From positions 3,556,910 through 3,620,909 of the forward strand of contig NW_004454173.1 in assembly GCF_000283155.1 (NCBI RefSeq): a stretch of DNA of 64,000 nucleotides, written 5' to 3'. A program made the position numbers and the translations under genes. This DNA is from Ceratotherium simum simum (lineage: Eukaryota > Chordata > Mammalia > Perissodactyla > Rhinocerotidae). The notes below the pieces were generated by a model. It did not search any database, was not told the origin of the DNA, and saw nothing but the letters and a program-made list of their open reading frames with translations. Shown piece by piece: positions 20,735 through 30,810 of this stretch (position 1 is its first letter; each line of letters starts with the position of its first letter).

Positions 20735-21510
20735 GGTGTAATGCTCACATCCTGCTGGAGTGTAAGCTTGTATAACAACTTTGAAAGGCAAGTTAGCAAT
20801 ACTTAATGAAGTTCAAAGTGTACAAACTTTACAACCCAGCAATTCCACTTCCCCAGAGAAAATGTAGACCCCAGAGAAACTCTCACAAATGTGTGCAGGC
20901 GGCATGTGCAAGAATGTTCATTGCCACATTGTTTGTGATATGAGAAGTGAGAAGCAACCTAAATGTCCACCAAAGAAGAATGGTTAAATAAATGTGATTT
21001 AGTCATACAACGAAATATTGACAGCAAAGAAAAATGAATGGACTTGACTAGAATCATGTGTATAAACTGTATAAATCTCAAAAAAAATAATGTTGAATAC
21101 AAAAAAAGTTGTAGGATATGTACAAAATCTATTTTCCATACGTACAAAATCTGTTTTGTTTCTGATAATATGTTTATCCAGTTTGAAAACATACAAAACA
21201 CTATGTTGCTTATATGAGGTAAAAGTATAACCGTTTCTTAAGAAATAGAAACACAATTCAGGATAGAGTTTACCTGTGAGGAGGTCAGGAGGGAGAAAGC
21301 ATATGGAATTAGGGAGGTGTACTTAGGTGGCTTCAACCGTGTATGTAATACTTTCTTATTTTGTTTCACTGTTTAATACGAAGCAGTTTGAGCAAAATGG
21401 TAAGATTTGTTAAATTTGGGTGGTAAGAACACAAGTATGCGTTTTTTGTTTCCTTATACTTTTATGTATGTTTGAAATATTTCATATTTAAATAATTTTT
21501 AATGTTTTAC
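20735..21510 (+). mobile_element. L1 LINE 3' end (old, L1MC/ME-like)
   Basis: ORF2 C-terminal and 3'-UTR words: 'cagcaattccacttccccag', 'aagaatgttcattgccacat', 'agcaacctaaatgtccacca', and an AT-rich end with 'gtatgtttgaaatatttcat'. It may belong with the ORF1 remnant just upstream. Confidence 0.8.
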
Positions 21511-21614
21511 ATATGCAGGGGAGCCAGGCCCCAACTAAAAATAATATATGAAAAGGAGGCCCAGGAGCCACCGAGGATGAGTAGAAGGAATTAGCATCAC
21601 ACCATTTCATAAAA

Positions 21615-21700
21615 TCAGTAATGTCTCTGTCTTGTTCATTGGCATGTTGATACCCTCCCTAGCACATAGTTGACACTTAATAAACATTGATAAAATTAAG
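21615..21700 (+). mobile_element. L2 LINE 3' end
   Basis: 'tgtctctgtcttgttcattg' followed by 'ctagcacatagttgacactt' and 'aataaacattgataaa' is the terminal L2 motif. Confidence 0.65.
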
Positions 21701-21879
21701 AAATTAAATGAGGATGTGTTAGGAGTGACAGAACTAAAACACACAGGAGTGGAGGGGAGATGCCCATAGATCAGAGCAGTGGTCATTGAACATTTTTGTT
21801 CACATAACACCTACAATAATTTTGGAAAACTATGTAACCCTTTGCATGTTTTTATATTGACATCTAAAAAATTTTATCG

Positions 21880-22385
21880 TAACAGCATTATTCACAATAG
21901 CCAAGACATGGAAGCAACCCAAGTGCCCATCAATGGATGAATGGATAAAGAAGATGCGGTATCTATATATGGGGTGTGTGTGTGTGTGTATATACGTATA
22001 CACACACACACACACACAATGGACTGCTACTCAGCCATAAAAAAAGACAAAATCATGCCATTTTCAACAACATGGTTGGACCTTGAGGGTATTACGTTAA
22101 GCAAAATAAGCAGATAGAGAAAGACAAACACCATATGATTTCACTCATGTGTGGAAGATAAACAAACACATGGATAAGGAGAACAGATTAGTGGTTACTG
22201 GAGGGGAAGGGGATGGGTCGAAGGTGGAAGGGGTAAAGGGGCACATATGTATGGTGACAGATAAAAACTAGACTATTGGTGGTGAGCACAATGTGCAGTC
22301 TATATAGCTACTGATATATGGTAATGTACACCTGAAATTTACACAACGTTATAAGCCAATATGACCTCAATAAAATAATTTTTAA
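21880..22385 (+). mobile_element. L1 LINE 3' end
   Basis: 'agcattattcacaatagcca', 'caatggatgaatggataaag', 'gaccttgagggtattacgtt' and a 3' 'gcaatatgac'-type end with 'cctcaataaaataatt' mark the ORF2 C-terminus and 3' UTR. A dinucleotide expansion interrupts it at 21974-22017. Low divergence suggests a younger copy than its neighbours. Confidence 0.9.
21974..22018. repeat. (TG)n-(CA)n near-perfect palindrome inside L1
   Basis: A TG run, a TATATACGTATA centre and a CA run form a 44-bp inverted repeat centred on ACGT (21994-21997), with one mismatched pair. L1 relatives have only a short TATATATACAC stretch here, so the expansion occurred after insertion. Confidence 0.95.
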
Positions 22386-22556
22386 AAAATGTTAAACATC
22401 ATGGTACAGCAAAAGATTGTGTATAACCCCCCCCAAACAAAACTTTATCATAAGACTAAATCATTGCAAAGGGTGTAATTTTCAGCATATTTTAAATATT
22501 GACATTTAAAAATAAACCTTTGCATTGCCCTTTTAAAAATATCCAAAGGAAATCTT

Positions 22557-22709
22557 TTGGAAGTGATGGATATGTTTATGGCATAGATTGTGGTGATGGT
22601 CTCACAAGTGTATACTTATCTCCAAACTCATCAAGTTGTATACGTACATTAAATATATATAGCTTTTTGTATGCCAATCAAATCTTAATAAAGTCGTTTT
22701 AAAAAATTC
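22557..22709 (+). mobile_element. L1 LINE 3' terminus
   Basis: 'tgatggatatgtttatggca', 'ggtgatggtctcacaagtgt' and 'caaatcttaataaagtcgtt' form the standard L1M 3'-UTR ending. Confidence 0.8.
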
Positions 22710-23300
22710 AAAGAAATCTAAATACCATGGTAATCTGATACCCAATATTACCCACTTTTTAAAAAATACATATATGTGTTATGTATAAGAAAAATATTGT
22801 CTCAAAGATATAGCAAAGATAAATAAAAAATGAGAAAAATACATAAGCCCAGCTTTAAAAATTGGATATTTTATATCATTCCTTTTCTGTTTCAACTTTC
22901 CTGCCACAAAAATTTATCTTAATGTAGTATTTTTTCTTAAAACTCTTATATTTATTACTCTGTTATACTTTGCAACTAAAAAATGCATGTATATAGAAAT
23001 TTAATTATTTAATTCTCTGTGACAAAGTCTTTAAATGATAAAATATCTTCTGCATTAGTCATCATTATAAATATTAGCAATATCAAGTTAATAAAACGTA
23101 AGAATATGTTCTAAAGTTTGGTAATTAAATAAAAAATAGAATTTTATTGGAAATTTATCTCACTATGGACAGGGATTTTAAAATTTTCAACCCATTCATG
23201 TATCAGTGGATGGATATACTTCTTGCTAAAATAAGTTAGGGTTCAGCATCAATTCTATTGACATTATTGCTTTTATTGCTATAAGCTGAGAAATAATATT
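22710..23300. other. No gene recognised; AT-rich
   Basis: Strongly AT-rich sequence with no coding frame and no repeat clear enough to name. Confidence 0.4.
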
Positions 23301-23550
23301 AGCATAGCACAACCATTACCCACACAGACGCTGGGGCCAGTCTGCCTGAGTTCAAGTCCCAAGCCTGTCACTTACTAGCTCTGTGACCTTGGACAAGTAA
23401 TCAGCCTCTCCGAGTTTCTTTTTGCATCTGTAATGTAGAGATAATAGTAAAACTTACCTTACAGCATTGTTATGAGGATTGAACAGATTAATGCATGTAA
23501 AGTGCAAAAACCTGTCCCCGGCATATAGTAAACTCCTCTGTAAGTATCTA
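23301..23550 (+). mobile_element. MIR SINE, near full length
   Basis: Complete MIR order: 'gctggggccagtctgcctga', B-box region 'gttcaagtccc', core 'tgtcacttactagctctgtg', 'accttggacaagtaatcagc', then 'gttatgaggattgaacagat' and 'aatgcatgtaaagtgc'. Confidence 0.92.
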
Positions 23551-25198
23551 AGAAAAGTGCTAAAGAAGTAGATGGAATAGAGTTTTGCTATAGTGTGGTC
23601 CCCCATTGTGTTCATTCCGCTGAGCTATTTACCAAAAAGTATCACATGATGATCTACTATACAAAGCTATTGTTAATGATGTATCAGGTGACAGACAATT
23701 CCTCTTTCATTTCTGTTAAAAGCAAAGAATTGGAAATCACTGACTTGAGGAAGGAATTGTCACCCAGCCATCATTTACTTTTCAGTGCCTGCGCTAATGT
23801 CTAACTTTCTTTTACTTGCTGACCCTGAGGTTTTTATACCCCTGGAGCATCATAGTAAAGCTCTGAATGGAAAAGTGATAAGGCCTCTCTTTCTTCTAGT
23901 GGCAAAGGCGCATGCTGAAATGGATTGTTGGCTGAAGACACAATCACAAGAAGTTCAGTCATAGGTAAGAGTGCACCTGGAGGTCACAGATGTTCACACT
24001 GGCCCCCTCAGAGCTCCCTTTGGTGGTGCCTGGGACATTCTCAGGACTCCCAGTGTCAGGCCGCCCTGTTGGATGTCTCGTAGCAGGAGGATGAGTAGCA
24101 GACCTGGGAGTGGCAGCAGCAGCCCAGGGCCCAGGTCAGCCTACCCGGGGGAGCAGTAGGAATAACCTAGTTTCTCAGTGGCCCGGAGAGTCTAGATGTC
24201 AACAGTTAGCCTACAGTTTGGAGCAGGAGGAGCCAAATGAGAGGCCACTTTTCCCAGAACCAGGGAGCTGAGCCTACGAGAGGATCCAGAACCAGGAGTC
24301 ACCCACACTTACTCCTAAGCTCCCTGTAGTCAAAGGCCCTACTGCTGCCTTTTAAGGAGATTGTTCTCACAGCTCTTCCTCTTACCTGTAGGAAATCAGC
24401 TTTGTTTGTTAGCAAAAACACTGCTGTTCGATCTAGGACTGGGGCTTGACAGGCAAGCTTGGGAACCTGGGGAGAGCAACCGGAGGCTCTGACGTTGGCC
24501 TGCACTCTGCTGGTGAGGCACCCGGGTCTCCGTGTCACCCCAGCTTTGCATGAAGCCCAGAAGGGAAATCCCTGCTTGAGACCCAGATTCAGCAGCCAGA
24601 ACCAAAGGATGGGTACCTCAGAGACATGGCCTTCCCCCTACTCACCTGTTGATATAAAATTCTCATGTACACGAACCTCCTCTTTGTATTGCTTGAAAAC
24701 AGGATTTTTAGCTGTATCCTTCACACATTTTTTACACCTACAAGTGAATGGAATTAAATAGCCAGGTATTTTTTAAATTACCAGTTATTTAAAAAATTCC
24801 AGACCATAGCTGGCTAGGAAGTGCTTCCATACTTTCATGAGGTGTGGGTGGGTGTGGTGGTGTGCACACACACTCAGCCCTTGCAGTGAGGTGTGCTCTG
24901 GGGTCTCATTGCCCCAGTAACACATCTAACCTCTCTCCAGCCTCACACCACCAGCACACACCAAACACCAACCATACAGCACCTGATCTGGGATGCTCCC
25001 GGGTTATTACTTATATTTTGTTGCCCACTTTTTGAGGGTGGGAGGAGGGAAGAAGTGCACAGAGAACCAAGAAATTTGTTGAAATTCCACATAGTTGTGG
25101 GAGGATTTGCTATGCCCCAAGTGCTTTATGCAATTTTATAGGCATCCTGTAAATAAAAGCCAGCATTTAGAGAACTGATAGAACATTCCCATAGAGAG
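23551..25198. other. No gene recognised; unique sequence
   Basis: No repeat family is recognised. 24840-24885 is GT-rich (ggtgtgggtgggtgtggtgg). Open frames of up to 100 codons occur on both strands at 24300-24760, without domain resemblance. Confidence 0.45.
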
Positions 25199-25889
25199 TG
25201 ATGGTGCTCAGGGCAAGCTACCCCAGGAGGCACCACTCTGGTATGCGGATTATTTTGAGCTGAAGACAATAAGGACTCAGGGAACTCAGGAAGAATATTT
25301 GAGTTTCCCCTCCCAAACTGCCTAAAGAATTTAAAACAAAAGATCTGTTTCAGGAAGGAGTTATTATCATGACGGCTATAAAGATAATGTAGGATAGAGG
25401 TTACAATAGAAAAGGCACCAACAAGCCCATCTTATCGGAAGTTCTGTCTCTCTGGCCACATTCTCTGGATGGCCCTGCGAGGAGTTGCCAGACAATCATT
25501 TACATTTACAAGGGAAGTCTCCATTTGTAAAGGTATCTCCCTCTCTGTATTGGGAAGAGGGGGGATGACCTCATTTCTAGAAACTTATCAGTGTGGAAGG
25601 TGAGGCCTTAAAACTGCATAATAAACCTTACTCTTGTTTACAGTGCTTTAGTGATAATCTCCTGTAACTGACACCCCCACCCCCAACATCCTCTTTGGTT
25701 GAACATGGTATTTAAGACGAGAATTTCTGCTATTGTGTTGAGAAACGCAGTGTCCCTGCTTTCTCCCATGTATACATGTTATTAAACTTGGTATTATTTT
25801 CTCCTGTTAACCTGTTTTGTTAATTATTTGGCCAGCCATAAGAACCTTAAGGAAAAGGGCAGAGGGAGATTCTCCCTCTTCCCCCAACA
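25199..25889 (+). mobile_element. Solo ERV LTR (class I-like)
   Basis: A 691-bp unit starting TGATGGTGCTC and ending CCCCCAACA. It has a TATA-like TATTTAAGACG near 25710, an ATTAAA poly(A) signal near 25782, and a CTCCTGTTAACCTG... AAGAACCTTAAGG end typical of gammaretroviral-type LTRs. Flanks AGAG and ATAG could be a decayed 4-bp duplication. No internal viral gene adjoins it. The exact left boundary is uncertain. Confidence 0.7.
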
Positions 25890-26513
25890 ATAGAAAGAAT
25901 GAGAAAGGGTAAAAGAAAAGATATAAAGTTATATTTCAAAAGCCCCTAGGAGATTGTTTATAGAAATAGCATCAGACAATGAGAAGAGACAAAATTATTT
26001 TCCAATGATGGTCTGGTATCACCAAGGGAACTTTCCATCTGATTAAAAATAATTATTCCTGGCATTAAATCCAGTTGGAATTACCCAGCATGATTTATCT
26101 TCTGTTTCATGCTGCTACCATATGCCCAACACTGTGGAGCAGAAACATTCTCTTTCATTCTGATAAATAGTACTTTGTAAATATTTAGAGACGGAAGCTC
26201 TGGACTGCTGAACAACCCTGATGGGGAACACGTGCAAACAAGTCCGTTCTTCATGTTCCAGACAGAGACTCTGTTTGAGGTGTAGGGCCCAAAAGCATTC
26301 AAGAAGCCAGGTGTGCCTTTCCCAAAGTCTTGTTCGGAAATAGCAGCAACAGGAGGAGCGTGGCTGGGCTCTCCAGCATGAGCTGTGCTTCCCAACAGTG
26401 CACCTGTGCCGTGGAGTATTGACAGTTCTCTGTCTGGCTAGTGCTGTATAAATTGATGAACTGCCATATTTATTAACCTCACTTTTTCTGGAACTTGATT
26501 CAAGCAAGAAGCC
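25890..26513. other. No gene recognised
   Basis: Unique sequence. A 130-codon minus-strand frame at 26115-26507 is cysteine/serine-rich and overlaps another open minus-strand frame, with no recognisable domain. Confidence 0.4.
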
Positions 26514-26845
26514 ATACCCAATGTGACCTCATTTGGAGAGGGGGTCTTTGTAGAGATAATCCAGTTAAAATGAGGTCATTAGGGTGGGCCCTAATCTGAT
26601 ATGACTGTGTTCTTATACAGAGGAGAAATTTGGACACATGCATAGAGGGAAGACAATGTGAAGAGTCATAGAGAGAAGATGGCCTGAAACAGCTCCCTCC
26701 TTCGTGGTCCTCAGACAGAACCAACCCTATTCACACTTTGATTTGGGACTTCTGGCCTCCAGAACTGTGAGATAATAAATTTTTGTTGTTTAAGCCCCCC
26801 AGTTGGTGGTACTTTGTTTTACAGCAGCCTTAGCAGACTAATACA
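26514..26845 (+). mobile_element. MLT1 LTR (ERVL-MaLR), 5'-truncated
   Basis: 'tgacctcatttggagagggg', 'aaaatgaggtcattagggtg', 'ggccctaatctgatatgact', 'aggagaaatttggacacatg', 'ggcctccagaactgtgagat' and a terminal 'gcagactaataca' give a clear MLT1 match. About 60 bp of the 5' end is missing. Confidence 0.9.
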
Positions 26846-27819
26846 GAAAGAAACCATACCTGCTGCTCTGTAGGGGTTTCTATTTGGGGAATCGGAGTCC
26901 CCTGAAAGAGACAGGGCTTCTACTCCACTCTCCAAGCCAGAGCTGCTTGGAGGGATCCTTGTTCCTCTTTCCTCCTGGGAGGAGTGGCTCATCAGGTCAC
27001 TGACAGGGGACAGGGGCGCTGACTGCATGTGGCCCCGCCTAATGTGTCCTGCTCTCTCTGAGACTGTCAAGCCCTCAGACTCAGCCTCCTCTTTTCTCCA
27101 CTCTGCTTCTCTGTGGCTACCTGTCCCAGCCAGGCTGCACACTCCTTGTGGTGGGGCGACCACCTTCCTCCAGGGCTGTACTTGGGCTCTATTCAAGGAA
27201 AGGAGTGAAAAGTTCTGGGTCAGTCTCACGCTCAAGCCGGCTCTCTGTCCAGCATCTGCAGTGACAAAGGGAGTAGTCTGATGTCTGTCCTTTCAGTCCC
27301 TGTGAGAACACTCTGTTGGCCAGGACTCTGGTATCCCAAATAAACCCCTTAGCATTTATTTGATGTAAATATTAGTTTGCAGAGGTCCCTGACACTTCTG
27401 GGGTCTAGAATTGGGCTATGGTGCTCATCCTGGTTGTTTATGTATGGGTGTGCCCCCCACAATTGGAACTTTCAGAGGAACGTAAATGGTATTAATTGCA
27501 ACATTCAGTTACCATTGGATTAAAGTTGGAATTATCTGTTCGTGCCATTTATGGATATCTGACATCTCTCCCAAAATGAGGAAACTTGTGAGGTTAGCAT
27601 TCCCTCTATAATTCTTGATTATGTTTCAAGAAGCCCATGGAAAATCATTCTCTGACTATTTCTAGATCATTTCCAATGGGCTTTTCTTAAAAAGAACATC
27701 TCCTTTGCCCCATGGATATTTTGCCCCCATTCTGACATGTGTAGCTTTAAACTTAGCATCTGTTAGGAGCAAGGATGAACATCCCAGGACACTAATTTAT
27801 ATCTTAGCTGTTCATTGTT
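26846..27819. other. No gene recognised
   Basis: 26850-27290 is GC-richer, with a 138-codon minus-strand frame and an 84-codon plus-strand frame overlapping. Neither has a recognisable domain. No repeat is named. Confidence 0.4.
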
Positions 27820-27834
27820 AAAAATCTTTTATCC

Positions 27835-28094
27835 GAGCCAGCCTATCCTGATGGCCTGGTGGTTGAAGTTCGGCACTCACTGCTTCGGCAGCCCAGGTTC
27901 ACTTCCCGGTGGTGGAACCACACCACCCATCTGTCAGTTGCCATGCTGTGGCAGCGGCTCACATAGAAGAACTACAACAACTTACAACTAGGATATACAA
28001 CCATGTACCAGGGCTTTGGGGAGGGGAAAAAAAAAAGAGGAAGATTGGCAATAGACATTAGCTCTGGGCAAATCTTTCCCAGTAAAAAAAAAAA
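27835..28094 (+). mobile_element. ERE SINE, second head type
   Basis: Starts 'gagccagcctatcctgatgg' with 'cctggtggttgaagttcggc', then 'ggaaccacaccacccatctg', 'cagggctttggggag' and 'cattagctctgggc', ending in an A16 run. Flanks AAAAATCTTTTATCC and AAAAATTCTCTATCC match at 12 of 15 positions, as for an older target-site duplication. Confidence 0.92.
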
Positions 28095-28109
28095 AAAAAT
28101 TCTCTATCC

Positions 28110-29319
28110 ATCTTCAATATATCTCCCTATACATTTCCCATGTGTAATTTATCAGGGTGAAAGAGTTTTTCTACTCAACAAAGTCAGGGACTGGTAGCTC
28201 TGTGCTACAGAAAATGATTTGCCTAGAAAATAATGTCAATTATCATTAGAAACAAAGAGCAAGAAAAAAAAATAGGAGAAAAACATAGGGCAAGGGAGCA
28301 AATTCATTGTTATTGAGGTGCCCAGAAAAGATGCTCTAAGGAGATAGAGAGACTGCTTTCCTTGTTCTCCTGAAACCACGGACCAGGGCCTGGACACGCA
28401 ATCAGAAGATGGAGGAGGGAATGAGGGTGAGGAAGAAGGAGATAGAGTGGGGACACAGAGAAGAGGAAGTAAAGGACATTATGTGTCTGCATATACTTTC
28501 TCCTGATTGAACAAGCACAGATAAAATTAAATGCCAGGGTTTTTCTAAATGGTCACCAATTCCTATAGCTAAATACTAGACATAATGGTATTTTAAAATG
28601 GCATTTATATAGAATATAGGTCCATGGTTCTTCATTCTTTATCAAATAAAAAGATACTTTACATAGGAAAATTTGGGTTTTGCAGGTTATGCACCCAGCT
28701 GATACAGGTTAACAACTCCTTAATGGAAACAATAGGTGGTTTGGAAAAGAGCGGTTCCAGCATTTTTCACTAACTGGTGAGAAGGAAAAGCTGTTTAACT
28801 TTGCAAAAAGAACACACATATGAGGACTGCAGTCCACAGTTGTTATTACAGGGTGGGTGCACAATTCACTTCTGCCTCATGTGCGGTGTTTTCTGGTTTT
28901 AACCATGGTGGACTATGACAGGGCAGAGGAATACTGGAGGAGCCCATGTTCACCCCGATTCCTTCTGCAGAACGTGGCACAGCAAGGTGTGGAAACGGAA
29001 GAAGGGCAGCCACTGCTGCCATCACTGACATCTGGAGAGAACTTCTCAGAGGGATGAGGGGTTGATGCACAATGGTAAGTTGACTCTTCAGCTCCAGCCT
29101 AAATGAGTCTAGTACACATTGAGAAGTGTTGGGGACTCATTAGAAACAGATATGGACTTTCTTGCGTAGAGCTTCAGTGCCATCTCAAAGATATCATGGT
29201 GCCTTCCGTGCTTTTTGAGGGTACCTAAACTATCCTGTCTGCTAGGAACGGTAGGTCCCATTTTTATGTTTTTGCACATGCCATTGAAATGTTTCCCACT
29301 TCCTCCTTTCTATTTTTCT
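28110..29319. other. No gene recognised
   Basis: Unique sequence. Opposed frames at 28846-29070 are open on both strands without family resemblance. Confidence 0.4.
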
Positions 29320-29450
29320 CAATTTTATTCAATCTTCAAGGATTCTATTAAGTCTCATCTTTTTCCATGAAATTTCTTGACATGCTCAGGCAGTGATGAT
29401 TTTGATATAATCCCATAAAACTTAGTATTTGTATTGCCCAAAGCTGGTGT
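29320..29450 (+). mobile_element. L2 LINE fragment
   Basis: 'ttcaaggattctattaagtc' and 'tccatgaaatttcttgacat' fit the L2 3' region. Weak. Confidence 0.35.
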
Positions 29451-30180
29451 GAATTTTGCTTCACTACAATACTGGGTTGACAGAAAAAAAAATCACTGAG
29501 TAATGACTTCATCCCAATACTAAGATGCCATTATTTTATTTTTCTATGTTAAATTACATGACTTGGAAGCCACTGGCCAGGATGACAAAAATAAATCAAT
29601 CTCAGTTTGTATTGGGATTCGCCACCCCACCCCATTACTCAAAGGCCCCAGGGGTCTTACACAGTGTAGCATAGTCTGTCTTTTCTCCTCACTGGGTCCT
29701 GCTGAGATGCCCCTTGTGCTTGGTCAGATGCACATGGTCCTTTCATAGCAGTCAGTTCTGCCTCCCATGCCACCTGGAAAATGGAAGTCTCTGAAAAAGC
29801 TGTGGGCTCTAGAGCACCAGACATGGCCTTCCCGTAAGAACACCACTCTGCCATTTTCCTCCTAGGTTTGTCAGTCTCCACAGAATGCTATAAAGATTAT
29901 GTCTTGAAAGCCCTGGGACCTGAGAAACTCAATCCCATCAATTCTCCATTCCTCCTACATCCTGGCTCATTTCTACCTCTACCCCTCCAAATACTTCCTA
30001 GTAAACTCTCACCCTCTGGCAAGTCTCATGTAACTGTCTTTTAATGGGCCTTTGGAAATACATCCTGAGGACGGGGTTGGGGGGCAGGATTGCAGACAAT
30101 GGACAGTTCTCTCTTACCCGCTCACTCAATTATACCCTTATTGGGCATTCACCATATAGAGCTTTATAGTCATTCCTTGT
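29451..30180. other. No gene recognised
   Basis: Unique sequence. Overlapping open frames at 29563-29881 on opposite strands show no domain. Confidence 0.4.
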
Positions 30181-30184
30181 TACC

Positions 30185-30300
30185 CTTTCCAGTTCAAGTC
30201 TCATCTACCCAACTGGATTATAAGTGCTTGCAGACATTGATCATACATCAGAAGTCATTTATATCCTTTACAGTACCTGGCACACAATGACTTATTTTTA
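30185..30300 (+). mobile_element. L2 LINE 3' end
   Basis: 'ggattataagtgcttgcaga' followed by 'cctttacagtacctggcaca' is the L2 terminal order (…actgtgagctcc…cagtgcctggcaca). Confidence 0.5.
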
Positions 30301-30464
30301 TTAGCAGATGGAGAAAAGCAGTTGGCTATGTATTTTTGTTTTGGGTTTGGTTTTTCTGCCCATTTTCTCTTTGCTGAAATTGCTGGTAAGTCAGGTTTTT
30401 TTATAGGGCCTTGTTTAAAGGTGAAAGAGTTTCGCTATAACCTGTAGATGCTATCTATATTTTT

Positions 30465-30600
30465 GGACCTGCTTCAAACTTCACCCCTTCTATGAAGTCT
30501 TCCCTGAGTTCCCTAAATAAGAGTAATCTTTCTTTTCTATAAACTCCCAAAATATTTTAACACTTTGTTTTCTTTTCTAAGCCTAGATTTCTAGATATTG
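30465..30600 (+). mobile_element. L2 LINE fragment
   Basis: 'cttcaccccttctatgaagt' and 'cttccctgagttccctaaat' correspond to the L2 '…cctccatgaagccttccctga' segment. The order relative to the upstream L2 end indicates a separate copy. Confidence 0.5.
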
Positions 30601-30602
30601 AG

Positions 30603-30810
30603 GAGATGGTAGTGTGGAGTGGCTAAGAGCATAGATTCTGGAGCCAAATTACTTGGGTCCAAAATCTAGCTTTGTTCCTTCCAGGTTTGTGATTTTGGAT
30701 GGGTTTTCTCATTTGGAAAATAGTGATAATAATACTACCTGTCTCATGTAAGAATTATGTGAGTTTATACACAGAAAGAGCTTGGGGCAGAGTGGGTCTT
30801 CAGTATGCCT
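30603..30810 (+). mobile_element. MIR SINE
   Basis: 'gtggagtggctaagagcata', 'gattctggagccaaattact', 'tcatttggaaaatagtgata' and 'atgtaagaattatgtgag' give the MIR head and core. Confidence 0.85.

Noticed and set aside
26819..27281. 138- and 84-codon opposed frames as an exon
   Set aside because: Both strands are open over the same GC-rich DNA, neither has a domain, and one begins in the MLT1 end.
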